64,000 nt of DNA from Punica granatum. Taxonomy: Eukaryota > Streptophyta > Magnoliopsida > Myrtales > Lythraceae. Below the pieces are notes generated by a model that saw only the letters and a list, made by a program, of their open reading frames with translations, made no database searches and was not told the origin of the DNA. The stretch is taken from positions 55,221,051 through 55,285,050 of the forward strand of contig NC_045127.1 of NCBI RefSeq assembly GCF_007655135.1, read 5' to 3'. The stretch's first letter is position 1, and every line of letters starts with the position of its first letter. A program made the position numbers and the translations under genes. Of the stretch, positions 10,888-23,010 are shown piece after piece.

Positions 10888-11472
10888 GGGCGTATGAGCC
10901 AGGTTGCATCCAGTGTTAAGTAATTCACCGTTAACGTGTCGGACCAGGATGTTTGTTTGTTTGTTTGTTAGCTTCCTCGTCCTCGTCCTCGTCCTCGTCC
11001 AGCTGGATGTTATCTTATGTTTTTTCACTTTCATTTATTTATTTATTTATTTTGTTCTCGCTACTTCCTTCCACCTCCGCTTCTCCTTCTATCTTCTTCA
11101 GCTTCAATTTATCCAAATCTAAAAATAGTCTAAGCTAGAGAGCAGAAACTCTGCATTAATTAATATAAAAATAATAATTTGTCGTTTATTAATTTAATTT
11201 TATTCAAAGCCTCATCTTTTCTGTTGGATCTGGGTAACTAACCAGCTGAAGAGGAGGACTGGATGCATCAGTGGAAGGTAAAGAAGAAGAGTCTGGAGGA
11301 GGAGAGCTGAGTGATCTGTGATCTTCTTATTTTTTACTGTCCCTGAGACTGTCGGCGGGCAGTCTAATCTCGCCTTTAACAGCTGCTCCTTCCTGTCGCT
11401 TTCGTTACTTGGAACTGGAACCCATTTTCTCCTAATCTTCTACTGAAATGCAGATTACAGCTATTATTATTT

Positions 11473-11517
<45 letters not shown>

Positions 11518-11550
11518 AATTTGATGAGCTAATTAGTGAGAGAAGAGCGC
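10747..11550. other. Intergenic, simple-repeat rich
   Basis: It holds a CT tract (about 10841-10882), short TTTG, TCGTCC and ATTT repeats and a GA tract (about 11480-11514). No gene was recognised. It is the distal promoter region of the cellulose synthase gene. Confidence 0.6.
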
Positions 11551-11567
11551 TTTGCTTATATTAAGCG

Positions 11568-11601
<34 letters not shown>

Positions 11602-12006
11602 CAAGGGAGAGGGAGAGAGAGCTTCATTGCCCTTCGCTTGTTTATGAGGTGTGACTGACAAGTGAACTGAGGTAAGGTCAATTTCAGTCCCATGTGCTTG
11701 GACGCAGATTCCCAGTTCCGGATCAATCACTCGTCTCTTCTCTTCTCTTCTCTTCTCTTCTCGTCTGTGGGTGTTCATTCAGTTGTCTCTCCTCTTCCTG
11801 TTGCAGCAGCTGCAGCTCCCAATTTAGTTTAGGGGGCTTAAAAATCGGGACTTTGAGGTGAGTTACACCGCTGAAACTTATTACCACTCTTTCTCGCTAA
11901 CAGCTTAGAGCACTCTTTCATTTAGCATTTGAGAGCCCTTCTGTTATTGATCAGGCGAACATTTCTCTGAGACTTGATCATTCGTCTGATCCTTCCTCCT
12001 TTGCAG
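11551..12006 (+). promoter_or_regulatory. CESA3 promoter, 5' UTR and 5' UTR intron (inferred)
   Basis: A TATA-like TTATATTAAG lies near 11556 and is followed by a GA tract at about 11573-11600. A tandem TCTTC run lies at 11735-11762. A good donor GAGGTGAGT at 11858 and an acceptor TTTGCAG ending at 12006 predict a 149-base 5' UTR intron shortly before the ATG at 12034. The transcription start is not visible. Confidence 0.5.
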
Positions 12007-12033
12007 CTTGCTGAGCAACGGGTACCGCTTCCC

Positions 12034-12577
12034 ATGGAGTCAGAAGGCGAATCCGGGGTAAGCAGCACAATTGATCATGCTTCAGCAAGTCCTGGAAATT
12101 TCTTTCCATTTCTGAATTGCTTACTTTTGCAACTTTTGAGCCATTTTTTGCCTGCGGATAGATTACTTCCTTTCGGAAATTTTGAATTTTGTGGAATTTT
12201 TTGCGCAGGAAAAGCCCATGAAGGCTCTGGGTGGTGGTCAAGTTTGCCAGATCTGCAGTGATAGTGTCGGCACAGCTGTGGATGGTGAGCCCTTTGTTGC
12301 TTGCGATGTCTGTGCATTTCCGGTCTGCAGGCCTTGCTATGAGTATGAGCGCAAGGACGGGAATCAGTCTTGCCCTCAATGCAAAACTCGGTACAGGAGA
12401 CACAAAGGTTTGTATTTGTCAGAACAGAAACTCTGTTGTCCCCCTGTGTACCACCACCTTTCTGCTATAACAACAGAATTGGACCATTGTTTGATCAATT
12501 GATCGTCCTGAACCCTTAACGGGGAAATCATATGGTTACAAGTCTTAGTTGGTGTGGCATTTATCTCATCTTTAGTA

Positions 12578-12615
<38 letters not shown>

Positions 12616-15600
12616 TTTTATTCTGTTGAATCTAGGAAGCCCTGCTATTCTTGGGGACCAAGAAGAGGATGCTGATGCTGATGATGGCAGGAGTGATTTC
12701 AATTACTCCTCAGAAACTCAAATCCAAAAGCAGAAGATTGCGGAACGCATGCTGAGCTGGCATGTGGCATATGGGCAAAATGAGGAAGCTGCTGCTCCCA
12801 GTTATGACAAGGAAGTGCCTCACAACCAGATTCCTCGACTTACCAGCGGACAGGAGGTCAGTTAATTAGGCTGATGTAGTTCCTGTTTTCCTTTCCATTG
12901 GCGCCGAATCAAAATTCAACTGAGGCATCCTCGGTCCATATTCAGGTTTCTGGAGAGCTATCTGCTGCTTCACCTGAGCACCTGTCTGTGGCGTCTCCTC
13001 GAGCTGCTGGTGATTAGCATTTTCATCTTCACCCATGGATGACTGATCTTAACTCTTCATGCCAATGTCTCTATTCATACTGTGGTGGGTCTCTCATACA
13101 AGGCATGATTTACTGGTTGCAGCAAACATCAGGGTTGTGGATCCCGCAAGGGAGTTTGGTTCCTCAGGAGGACTAAGCAGTGTTGCATGGAAAGAAAGAG
13201 TTGAAGGGTGGAAAATGAAACAGGAGAAAAATGTCATCCCAATGAGCACGGGTCAGGCTACTTCTGAAAGGGGAGGCGGAGATATTGATGCCAGCACTGA
13301 TGTACTTGTGGACGACTCTTTACTGTGAGCAGCTCCTGCATGATGAAGTTTATCATTTCTCGTGATTACTAACCGCCTTTCTGTAATATGAAATGTCCAT
13401 CTGCACTTTCATCTCTTGTGGTTTCCTTTATTCAATCATTATTCTGGGGGCCTCTTGCAGGAATGATGAAGCTAGGCAACCACTCTCGAGGAAAGTGTCT
13501 ATCCCATCTTCAAGAATAAACCCATACAGGATGGTCATAATTCTGCGGCTCGTTATCCTCAGCATTTTCTTGCACTATCGAATTACTAACCCCGTGCCCA
13601 ATGCCTATGCCCTGTGGTTGGTCTCCGTAATATGTGAGATATGGTTTGCAATCTCCTGGATACTTGATCAGTTCCCAAAGTGGTTCCCTGTGAATCGCGA
13701 AACATATCTCGACAGGCTTGCACTGAGGTGGGATAAAGATTCTGTTCCAGTCTATGGATTGACTAGTAACGAGTTCTTTTATTTGCTTCATTCCCTTGGT
13801 CTGATTTTGGTTCTTTATAAATTGAGTAATTTGGAGCTCGTGTTCAACAGATATGACAGAGAGGGAGAGCCTTCACAGTTAGCTGCTGTCGACATTTTCG
13901 TCAGTACTGTGGATCCACTGAAGGAACCACCTCTTGTAACGGCCAATACTGTGCTTTCCATCCTTGCAGTGGACTACCCAGTGGACAAGGTCTCCTGCTA
14001 CGTCTCAGATGATGGAGCTGCAATGTTGACTTTTGAAGCCCTATCTGAGACATCAGAATTCGCAAGAAAGTGGGTTCCCTTCTGCAAGAAGTACAGTATT
14101 GAGCCTCGAGCCCCTGAATGGTACTTTACTCAGAAGATTGATTATTTGAAAGATAAAGTTCAGCCATCATTCGTCAAAGATCGGCGTGCTATGAAGGCAA
14201 GGACTTAGTTTGGAAGTATGCTTACGCTGCTTTTCTTCATTTCATAGTCCATCTTGTTTATTCTACTGCTTCATCATCTTGACAGAGAGAATATGAAGAA
14301 TTTAAAGTTCGTGTCAACGGACTTGTTGCCAAGGCACAGAAGGTTCCTGAGGAAGGATGGATCATGCAAGATGGTACTCCATGGCCTGGAAATAATACCA
14401 GAGATCATCCTGGAATGATCCAGGTGAATGCAATTTCCACCATCTTTCTGTTTATAGTCCACCCAAAGTAAATGGACCATATCAAATCCTCAATGATGTT
14501 GATTAACGTTGCAGTTGTATGTTCAATCCTTAGTGCGTTGGTGGTTTCGAAAAGATTATGTGCCTCTGTTCTTTCCTGCTCAAACTGATACTGCCATGTC
14601 CAGTGGTTTATGCAAAGATAATTCATGCTTTGTCGTATCAGATTCTTCCGATTTGAGTTGTAGTACTTTGCATCAAAATAAACGTATCTTCCATCATTTG
14701 CAGGTTTTCTTGGGGCAAAGTGGAGGACTCGATGCTGAGGGTAATGAGCTGCCGCGTTTGGTCTATGTTTCTCGTGAAAAGCGTCCTGGCTTCCAACATC
14801 ACAAGAAAGCAGGTGCTATGAATGCTCTGGTGGGTGGCTCAGCTGATTATATTCTATCTTCCTTAATTCATTCAGGCCTAGTCTCTCTTTTTTGTGTCAA
14901 AAGTGCTTCATTCAAGGCTCATCTTATATCTAAGGAAGTCTTTGTCTTCAAATCAGGTTCGCGTGTCTGCTGTCCTCACCAATGGGCCTTTCTTGTTGAA
15001 TCTTGATTGTGATCATTACGTCAATAACTGCAAGGCCTTGAGAGAAGCAATGTGCTTCCTTATGGATCCAAACCTTGGAAAACAAGTTTGTTATGTACAA
15101 TTTCCGCAGAGATTTGATGGTATTGATAGGAATGATCGTTATGCCAATCGCAACACTGTCTTCTTCGATGTAAGTGCTCCATCTCTAATGCATGAGTTCT
15201 GAAGTTCTTCCCTTAATGATTTGGCATTTTATATCTCAATATACTGGTGCTGACTCCTTATATTTATTGTCGATGTTAGATAAACTTGAGAGGTTTAGAT
15301 GGAATTCAAGGTCCAGTTTATGTCGGAACAGGCTGTGTCTTCAGTAGAACAGCCTTATATGGCTATGAACCTCCAGTTAAACCAAAGCACAAGAAGCCAG
15401 GAGTCCTATCTTCTTTGTGTGGTGACTCTCGGAAGAAGAGTTCGAACTCGAGTAAGAAAGGCTCGGACAAGAAAAAATCTGGAAAACACATGGACCCCAC
15501 TGTACCTATCTTCAGCCTTGAGGATATAGAAGAGGGCGTGGAAGGTATGTATTTATTTGTAAACTCATGACATATAAAAATTTAAGGAGGAAAACCAAAG

Positions 15601-17095
15601 GAAGTATATAGAATAAGAATTTCTCAGTCCTTTTTTAATATACTTGAATTCCTTTTGCCTGTGTTTGTAAAAGGTGCCGGGTTTGATGATGAGAAGACTC
15701 TCTTGATGTCTCAAATGACCCTTGAGAAGAGGTTCGGGCAGTCTGCTGTCTTTGTCGCCTCCACACTCATGGAGAATGGTGGTGTTCCTCAATCTGCAAC
15801 TCCAGAGACCCTTCTTAAGGAGGCCATTCATGTCATCAGCTGTGGTTATGAGGACAAGACTGACTGGGGAACTGAGGTCTATTATCCAATATTAATTCAT
15901 TCTCTTGTTGTAGTCTCTTGCTATTACTACTCAACTCTTAAAAGGGCCCAATGCGTCTTTCTGTACCTGCAGATTGGTTGGATTTATGGTTCAGTTACAG
16001 AGGATATTCTCACGGGATTCAAGATGCATGCCCGTGGGTGGCGATCAATCTACTGTATGCCTAAACGACCCGCCTTCAAGGGTTCTGCTCCCATTAACCT
16101 TTCCGATCGCCTCAACCAGGTGCTTCGATGGGCTCTTGGTTCCGTTGAAATTCTTCTGAGCCGGCACTGTCCCATTTGGTATGGATATGGTGGAAGGTTG
16201 AAGTGGCTCGAGAGGTTTGCATATGTGAACACAACCATTTATCCAGTTACTGCTATCCCACTTCTGATGTATTGTACCTTGCCTGCCGTCTGTCTGCTGA
16301 CAAACAAGTTCATCATCCCACAGGTTTGTTCTTTGACTTGCCATGCATATATTGCACTTGCAGATAGATATTGAGATATGAACAGAAGTCGACTCTTGTG
16401 TACAAGATATCTTAAGAACTAGGTCCCATTCTTTCTTTCTTTCTTTCCTTTTTGGGTTTCTTATATTAAGCTGTTTGTGATGGTTAGTAGTTTTGATATT
16501 CCTGCTGCAGATAAGTAACATTGCAAGTATATGGTTCATATCTCTCTTCCTGTCAATCTTTGCAACCGGTATCCTTGAGATGAGGTGGAGTGGGGTTGGC
16601 ATTGATGAGTGGTGGAGAAACGAGCAATTCTGGGTTATTGGAGGCGTTTCTTCCCATCTCTTTGCCGTCTTCCAAGGCCTCCTTAAAGTACTCGCTGGGA
16701 TTGACACGAACTTCACTGTGACCTCAAAAGCATCGGACGAGGATGGAGACTTTGCAGAGCTCTACATGTTCAAGTGGACGACTCTGCTGATTCCACCCAC
16801 GACCCTCCTCATCATAAACATAGTCGGGGTGGTGGCAGGGATCTCCTACGCCATCAACAGCGGGTACCAATCCTGGGGCCCGCTCTTCGGGAAACTGTTC
16901 TTCGCCTTTTGGGTGATCATTCATCTCTACCCGTTCCTCAAGGGTCTGATGGGACAGCAGAACCGAACTCCCACCATCGTGGTTGTATGGTCCATCCTGC
17001 TAGCATCCATCTTCTCCCTCCTCTGGGTTCGGATCGACCCCTTTACGACCAGAGTGACTGGACCAGATATCGAGGCATGTGGGATCAACTGCTGA
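12034..17095 (+). CDS. CESA3: Cellulose synthase A catalytic subunit, CESA3 type
   Basis: Fourteen exons join in phase to 1067 residues: 12034-12057, 12209-12407, 12636-12856, 12946-13009, 13123-13324, 13461-13727, 13851-14196, 14286-14423, 14704-14829, 14957-15169, 15280-15544, 15674-15876, 15973-16323 and 16511-17095. The plasma membrane enzyme adds glucose from UDP-glucose to cellulose chains. Visible parts: an N-terminal RING-type zinc finger (about residues 21-66), two membrane segments, the catalytic D at about 379 (VSDDG), DCD at 546-548, TED at 765-767 and QVLRW at 805-809, then six membrane segments and the CESA3-like end ECGINC-type (EACGINC). Start MESEGES and the near-colinear match to CESA3 of primary walls support the isoform. 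Intron 7 uses a GC donor. Introns are short; intron 2 holds an AT microsatellite at about 12583-12611. An AATAAA lies just after the stop at about 17109. Confidence 0.97.
14197..14285 (+). other. GC-AG intron in CESA3
   Basis: Exon 7 ends ATGAAG and the intron opens GCAAGG, closing with TTGACAG. Only this GC donor keeps the conserved MKREYEEF junction; reading on gives a stop within six codons. Confidence 0.85.
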
Positions 17096-17113
17096 TTATT
17101 ATTAGTATAGAAT

Positions 17114-17408
17114 AAAATGGGAACTTTCAGAACTCCCTACTTGTACAAACTAGGGATGATAGGAAGGAATGCATAGTTATATATATATATATATACATAC
17201 ACATATACTTCGGGGTTCCAAACATTTTTGTTTTTGTCAAGTGAATGTTCTATGGTTAAGTGTCTGGTTGGAGACATGTGCATCTCAATTTGTATAAGCA
17301 AATGTATAAAATACTTATATGCAAGATATATACGTACTAAGCCAATTTTGGTCGTATGTGAATGACTTATTGTCAACTTACAATGCAGAAACAAATATGT
17401 CAGAGCGT
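17114..17408. other. CESA3 3' flank
   Basis: AT-rich flank with an AT microsatellite at about 17179-17194. No gene was seen. Confidence 0.5.
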
Positions 17409-17417
17409 GTGAAAGTA

Positions 17418-18324
17418 GAGTTAAATATGGTTTGTACCCAACTTTGAGCCTAATGATAAAAGTGCCTCCTGACTTTTCGCTTAACCTATTTAAAACTCAA
17501 CAAAGTGCACTCCAGGTACTTTTCCGATCATTTTTTCTGACCAAACATCAATTTATTATTTATTTATTTACTTCAGTTTTTAAAAATAATTTAAAATTTA
17601 AAATATGATATTAAAGGAAGAAATCCTGAATCTTGAATGGAAAAGAGAGTTTTTTTTTTTTCCTCTCTAAATCTCTCTGCAACCATCCACGAACAAAATA
17701 ACACTAACACTCTCACCCACGGGCAGAATACGAAAATTGCAGACTTTATTATAGAGGATCAAGAGCTTATGCACGAATGTCATTTCCTTATTTAACCTAA
17801 CCAAGCTAAAGTAGGCACAATATGCTACGGGGAGACAACTAAACAAAGTAGCCCTTATTGCGAGGGTTTTGGTTAATCTGTTAACCGAAGTATGAATCCA
17901 AAAAGTCCGAATCGTAAATAGACATAGATTGAACTGAATCATATTTACATGAAAAAATCGGAGAAGAGCAAGGATCTTTAAGCGAGAGAGATTTGAGCAG
18001 GGAAGGGGGAGGTGGTGGCTAGTCGCCTTGCCACCGGCAGTTGATCTCTCTTGAGTTCTTTTGTTTCTTTTTAACGGTAGTTGATCTCTCTTAAGTTCTT
18101 TTGTTTCTTTTTATCTACTTTTTCAATTTTTGAGATTATGTTTTAAAATTTGAAATTCAAATTAATGATAAATTAATTTTTGGCAAAAAAAAAGTGGTCA
18201 GATAGTAGCTTGAGTTGTACTTTGCTTCTTTTTAAAGAAGGGGGGCAGCATATTGCAAAATTTTGAAGGTTAGAGGGCACTTTGCCACTAAGTTCAAAAG
18301 TTGAGGCCAAACTGCATTTTACTT
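17418..18324. mobile_element. Non-autonomous MULE-like element, 907 bp
   Basis: The ends form diverged inverted repeats of about 180 bases: the left start GAGTTAAATATGGTTTGT pairs with the right end read in reverse, AAGTAAAATGCAGTTTGG, and inner blocks (ACTTTGAGCC and AAAGTGCC) also pair. A 9-base flanking repeat GTGAAAGTA / GTGAAAATA (17409-17417 and 18325-18333, one mismatch) fits the Mutator superfamily. No transposase is present. The interior shows no recognisable captured gene. Divergence implies an old insertion. Confidence 0.7.
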
Positions 18325-18333
18325 GTGAAAATA

Positions 18334-19888
18334 TATGTACTTGTTTGTTTACTCGTTGGCAAATTGAAACTGTATTTATTCGTTATTATAATAAGCTGTT
18401 CCATATGATTTCTATCTGACATTCGTTTAACGTTTGGATATTCAATGTCCTATTTCCTGACCCATTTCATACTCTTTTTTTTATCATACAAAATATGTGA
18501 GCGTTGCTAGAGTTGAGAGTTTCCTAAACTTACATTTTTTAGGATGCTTAACAAATAATAAGACACTATCTTGCAAGAATCTTTTTATTTTCCTTTTTAT
18601 GAAGAGTCCATTTCTTTCATAGTCAATAAAATACACAGACTCAGCAACATATACATATAATAAATCCCCACCATAAACAAAACACATAAAAGACCCACTA
18701 AATACTAGAGTAATGACATTTGTGCCGAAGTCAAACCTCCGAAAATGCAAGTGGCAATTTTGTAATTATTGACACAATCGAGGGCAATTAATTAATGTGA
18801 GGGAGTAGGCATGCTAGCTCATCATCCGAATCAATAGGAGGAAGAAGTATTTTCCTATATACAATGGTAAAAAAAACCAGTCAGCTCGTGCAAGCTACAG
18901 ATCTACTAGCATAACACAGTTAAAACTGTAGACTATAAATCGCCTTTGCCGTTGCCGGAGCCTCCATTCAAACTTACTGCGGTTGACAAGCAATGAGCCT
19001 AGACCGAACTTATTCGAGCCACGAAACAGGGAGCTCCCCCGGTCAAAACCGCAACAACCCGCCTTGCGAAACCCTGATTCGAACCCCAGAGCCCTAAAAC
19101 CTCCACGGACCAGCACCTAGCTCGGAGCCCTGCAAAGGAAGACTCCAGGACACATGACCCCTCTCTAGGCCGCAGCTGAGCTTGAGGTCAGCACCGAGCA
19201 GACCTTTGGGCGAGCCACTACTGTACTGGTCGGGGATGACGATCCATGCTCGTAGCGGATGAGAGGAGGAAAAAAACAAGAACAAAAATTGCTTTTTTTT
19301 TTTTTGTAAGAAATAGCTTACAGACATATTGGACAAACTGCCAGTTTGTGTGCCTTTTTCTCATTCGATCTTCCAATATTCCTTCTTTTAAGGAATCTCC
19401 TTATAAAAGTTAATAATTAGTCCCAAAAAGTATATCGTCACATTTGTTAATGGAGCGAAGTTAAAATGTATATATTTAAATGAGATTATAATGATGGTTA
19501 AAAAAAATGTGAGAATATATAATTAAATAAGATGAAAGATAAAAAAAAAGTAATGATTATATTGTTGGATTGATAAAAGAATGGAGTGAAGTGAGGAAAT
19601 TTATTATTAAAAATTTGATTGTAATAACAATTAGGAAAAATATGTATGATTATTATTAAATAGGAGAAAAGGATAAAATAGTAATAATTATATTATTGAA
19701 TTTGAATAAAAAAAAAATTGAAGTGGAGTGGATTTATAATGGAGTTAACCTCCACTATCAAACGAATTACAATGATAGGCGGGCAAAGTTCGTTACTACG
19801 AATAAGATGGAGCATAAGCCCAACAAGAATGAATTGACTGCAAAGAGTTCAAACCAGCCGGGGCCCAACATAAGGTTAGCTGCGCATT

Positions 19889-19933
<45 letters not shown>

Positions 19934-20200
19934 AGAAAAGCCCACACAAACTGATATGCAGCGTGCGGCGGCCCCTCTGCATGCAATACGTGACGTGCCC
20001 CGATAGTTCCCACTCTGGCCCTATCTATCGTCGACATCACACTACGCGGAAGCAACGTGTAACTCAATCCCATGAGGGGTCGACACTTGTCTGATATTGT
20101 CCCATGCATGCTGCAGCATATCGATCCATATCGGCCGCCATATCCAGTACCTTAATTAATTAATTAGTTGTCTCACCCTCTCTATAGAGGGACTATTGTA
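18334..20200. other. Intergenic, no recognised gene
   Basis: Mostly AT-rich. A GC-rich island at about 18890-19260 stands out and has overlapping open frames on the minus strand without any motif I know; it may be a remnant of a repeat. A GA tract lies at about 19896-19931. Confidence 0.5.
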
Positions 20201-20204
20201 TATG

Positions 20205-20215
20205 TATATATATAA
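20205..20215 (+). promoter_or_regulatory. TATA box candidate
   Basis: TATATATATAAACGC lies about 130 bases before the ATG at 20344, a normal spacing for a plant TATA box and a short 5' leader. Confidence 0.5.
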
Positions 20216-20343
20216 ACGCAAATATTGTAAGACCGAAGAAAGAAGAATCAACATTATTGTTCGGTTGGCCGTGAAGATCAAGTCACATCGCTATCAGATA
20301 TAGCTGCAGCTGCTGCCGCTTTAATTAATTTGCCGAAGAAGAA

Positions 20344-21217
20344 ATGGCAGAAAGCTGTGTGGAACCGTTGCTCTCTAGGATCCATCGCTTAGACTACATG
20401 GTACGTAACGTTGATAACTATAACCAAGGATATCGCTTATCTTTAAAATTAATTTGGTATGTCCATGCATGTTGGATTGGAGTAGAATTTTATACAGTTA
20501 CTATGTTTGATATGATCGATTATTAATTAATTAAAACTCATATATATAATAATTACACAGTTAAAGCAACTGGAGGAGATTAGAGGAGGAGCCAGCGGGG
20601 ATGGCTATGTTCGTCATGGATCATTCACGAAGAGCTCCATGTCCACGTCGGAGCCATCCACCCCATCGAGCGGCACCGATGGAGGAGCCTCCTTGAGCAA
20701 TGACTTCTCCCCTAGGAGCCTTCAGAAGCACTGCCGTCCGATCGACAGCGTCATCATGGAGGCGGAGTCCAAAGGGACGCTCATCGAGAGGCTCGATCAC
20801 GTTGAGGAGCGCCTCTTGAAGGTAATAATATTAATTAAAGATTCATATTATTAGTCGACCGGGAGCAGAGCACACGTATACATATATACCAAGATATATA
20901 TACGATGTATAGGAGTTAGTTATATATCGGTGAATGATTAATAAATATGTAGGGAATTAATTAGGCGCTGAACGATCAATCTGATCCTATGTGGCGCGGG
21001 TATAAATATATATTTGGTGCAGCTGTGTATGCGGATGGAGGAGGAACTGGATGCTGTGAGACAAAAGGAAGATCATCAGATCAGGATAATTGAGAATACA
21101 GATGAAAAGGCCCCTAGGAAGAAGAGTAAGAAGAAGAAGGGTTTGAAGCAGATCGTTAAGAAGTTGGTTGGAGGAGGAGGAGGAGGAGGGAACCCCGACC
21201 ATTCATCACCGTTATAG
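20344..21217 (+). CDS. Uncharacterised plant protein with basic C-terminus
   Basis: Three exons (20344-20400, 20561-20821, 21023-21217) join in phase 0 to 170 residues. The start MAESCVEPLLSRIHRLDYM is followed by LKQLEEIRG, a Ser/Thr-rich stretch (residues about 45-75), RSLQKHCRPI and TLIERLDHVEERLLKLCMRM, which looks like a short coiled coil. The tail is strongly basic (RKKSKKKKGLKQIVKKL) and then poly-Gly. I recall a plant-only family of unknown function with the same order (EPLL-RI-RLD, CRPI, VE-R-LKLC), but know no role. The basic tail could bind nucleic acid or be a nuclear signal; this is inference. Confidence 0.8.
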
Positions 21218-21539
21218 TCTGACCAATACACTGTCCAGTTCCATGGTTGTCTCAAATAATATTTCGGACACTGATCTCGAGACCTGCTTAATTAAGTGTC
21301 ATGTACTCTTGTTTCGTTCTATGCGTGGACTGACTAGTGAGATATATACATATATGTACTTACGTGTGTATATATGTACGTACATATATACAAAAACACG
21401 TGGGGGAGTACTGTTGAGTAGGTGTTCCGTTGTACTGTGTAAGCTCTTGATCAGCTGCTTTTGTGAGATTAAAAGTATTTGGCCGGAGACTTGACTGACT
21501 AGTGTTGTAGTTGCATTGGGAATCCAATAGTTATATATC

Positions 21540-23010
21540 AGAAAGATAGCCTGAAAAATCAGTTACTTTCGTGAAATTTCTCAATTTATTCAATTTTAAA
21601 ATTTTAGTTTGAAAAAATCACAATGTTTCCCTCTGCTTCCTTGATCTATTAATCCGTTAATTAAGCCGTCGAATTACTCACGTGACCGGTAACGACGCTG
21701 ACGTGGCATACTGTTGTCTACGTGGATGACAAATAAACTTTTTAATTGAAAAATTACATAGTTTTTTTCCCTCATCTATCAAAATATCTATATAGTTTGC
21801 TTTTTTTTCTTTTTATTTATCAAAATATCAATAATATTTCTCTCGTCTATTAAATTATGGTCTTTTTTCAAAAATCACATATATCAAATTATGAGTTCTT
21901 TGAATAATTATAAGTTTGAATTATAAGTACATATATATATATGTTGATTTGAATATTCAAAAGAATTTTTAACAGAAAAAAGTGTTAAATAATTGCAAAT
22001 TTATTATTTGTAATCAAAAGAATATTCATATATGTTATTACATTAAGTAATATAGGAATTTAGACATATTATACTGCAAAGACAATAATCATGCTAAAAT
22101 AACTATTTCAACAGACACATCATCTATAAAATTTTAGCATTGTTATTGAGCATGGTTGAACTTATTGGACACAAGGTCCAATTGCTTTGATATGGTTATT
22201 TTGGCACGCCACATATAAATATAAATTTTTGGACCGATTATTATTAAATTTGATAATGCAGATATGATGAAACTGCTGAAGATAGATATTCATCATCAAA
22301 ATTTAACATCTAAACTATCGAGAAAAAAATTAAATAGCTAAAGAACTTAATTACCTCCAAAAATTTAATTGTAGATGTACCTAAAATTAAACTGCATACA
22401 TGCGAGAAAATAACAATAGATCTCGCATATCTATATCATTTTGGCATGGCTATTTTCTTTGTAGTATAATATATTTAAGTTTTTATATTACTTAATGTGA
22501 TAACAGATATAAACATCTTTAATTTGCAAATGATAAACTTGTACATGTTCTAACACTTCATTTTTATTAAAAATTCTTTTAACATTCAAATCAACATACA
22601 TATATATGTCTCTAGTTCAAACTTGTAATAATTCAAAAAAGTCATATTTTGGTATATGTGATTTTCGAAAAAAGCCATATTTTGGTAGATGAAGGAATAA
22701 AAGCAGAATATGTGATTTTTTAAAGTTATCGATATTTTGGTAAATGAGGAAAAATTTATTGATATTTTGGTAGATGAAGGGAAAAAAACAAACTATGTGA
22801 TTTTCTAGGTGAGTTTGTGGAATGTCATCCACGTGGGCAACCGTTTGCCATATCAGTATTGTTAATGGCAATGTCAGTAATTTTGACGGCCCAATTAACA
22901 TATTAATAAATCAGGGAAATGGAGGCAAACGTTGTGATTTTTTCAGGTCAAGATTTAAAAAATTGCTAGATCGAGAAATTTCATGAAAGTAATTAATTTT
23001 TCAGGTTATT
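21540..23010. mobile_element. Foldback-type element with arms of about 570 bp
   Basis: The left arm (about 21540-22110) and the right arm (about 22440-23010) are inverted copies. The outer part pairs TTACTTTCGTGAAATTTCTC with TTACTTTCATGAAATTTCTC read from the right. Further in, ATATATGTTGATTTGAATAT and ATTAAGTAATATA on the left pair with matching blocks on the right in the same order. Only about 330 bases lie between the arms. No protein is encoded. Long arms point to a foldback or long-TIR MULE derivative. No convincing target duplication was found, so the exact ends are approximate. Confidence 0.75.

Noticed and set aside
10629..10928. ORFs rich in Arg-Glu repeats
   Set aside because: They are translations of the CT/GA tract; the same holds for ORFs at 4758-4943, 11533-11778, 46540-46779 and 47779-48110.
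16045..16716. Minus-strand ORF of 223 codons
   Set aside because: It is antisense to CESA3 exons 13 and 14 and an intron, has no known motif, and is explained by codon bias of the real gene.
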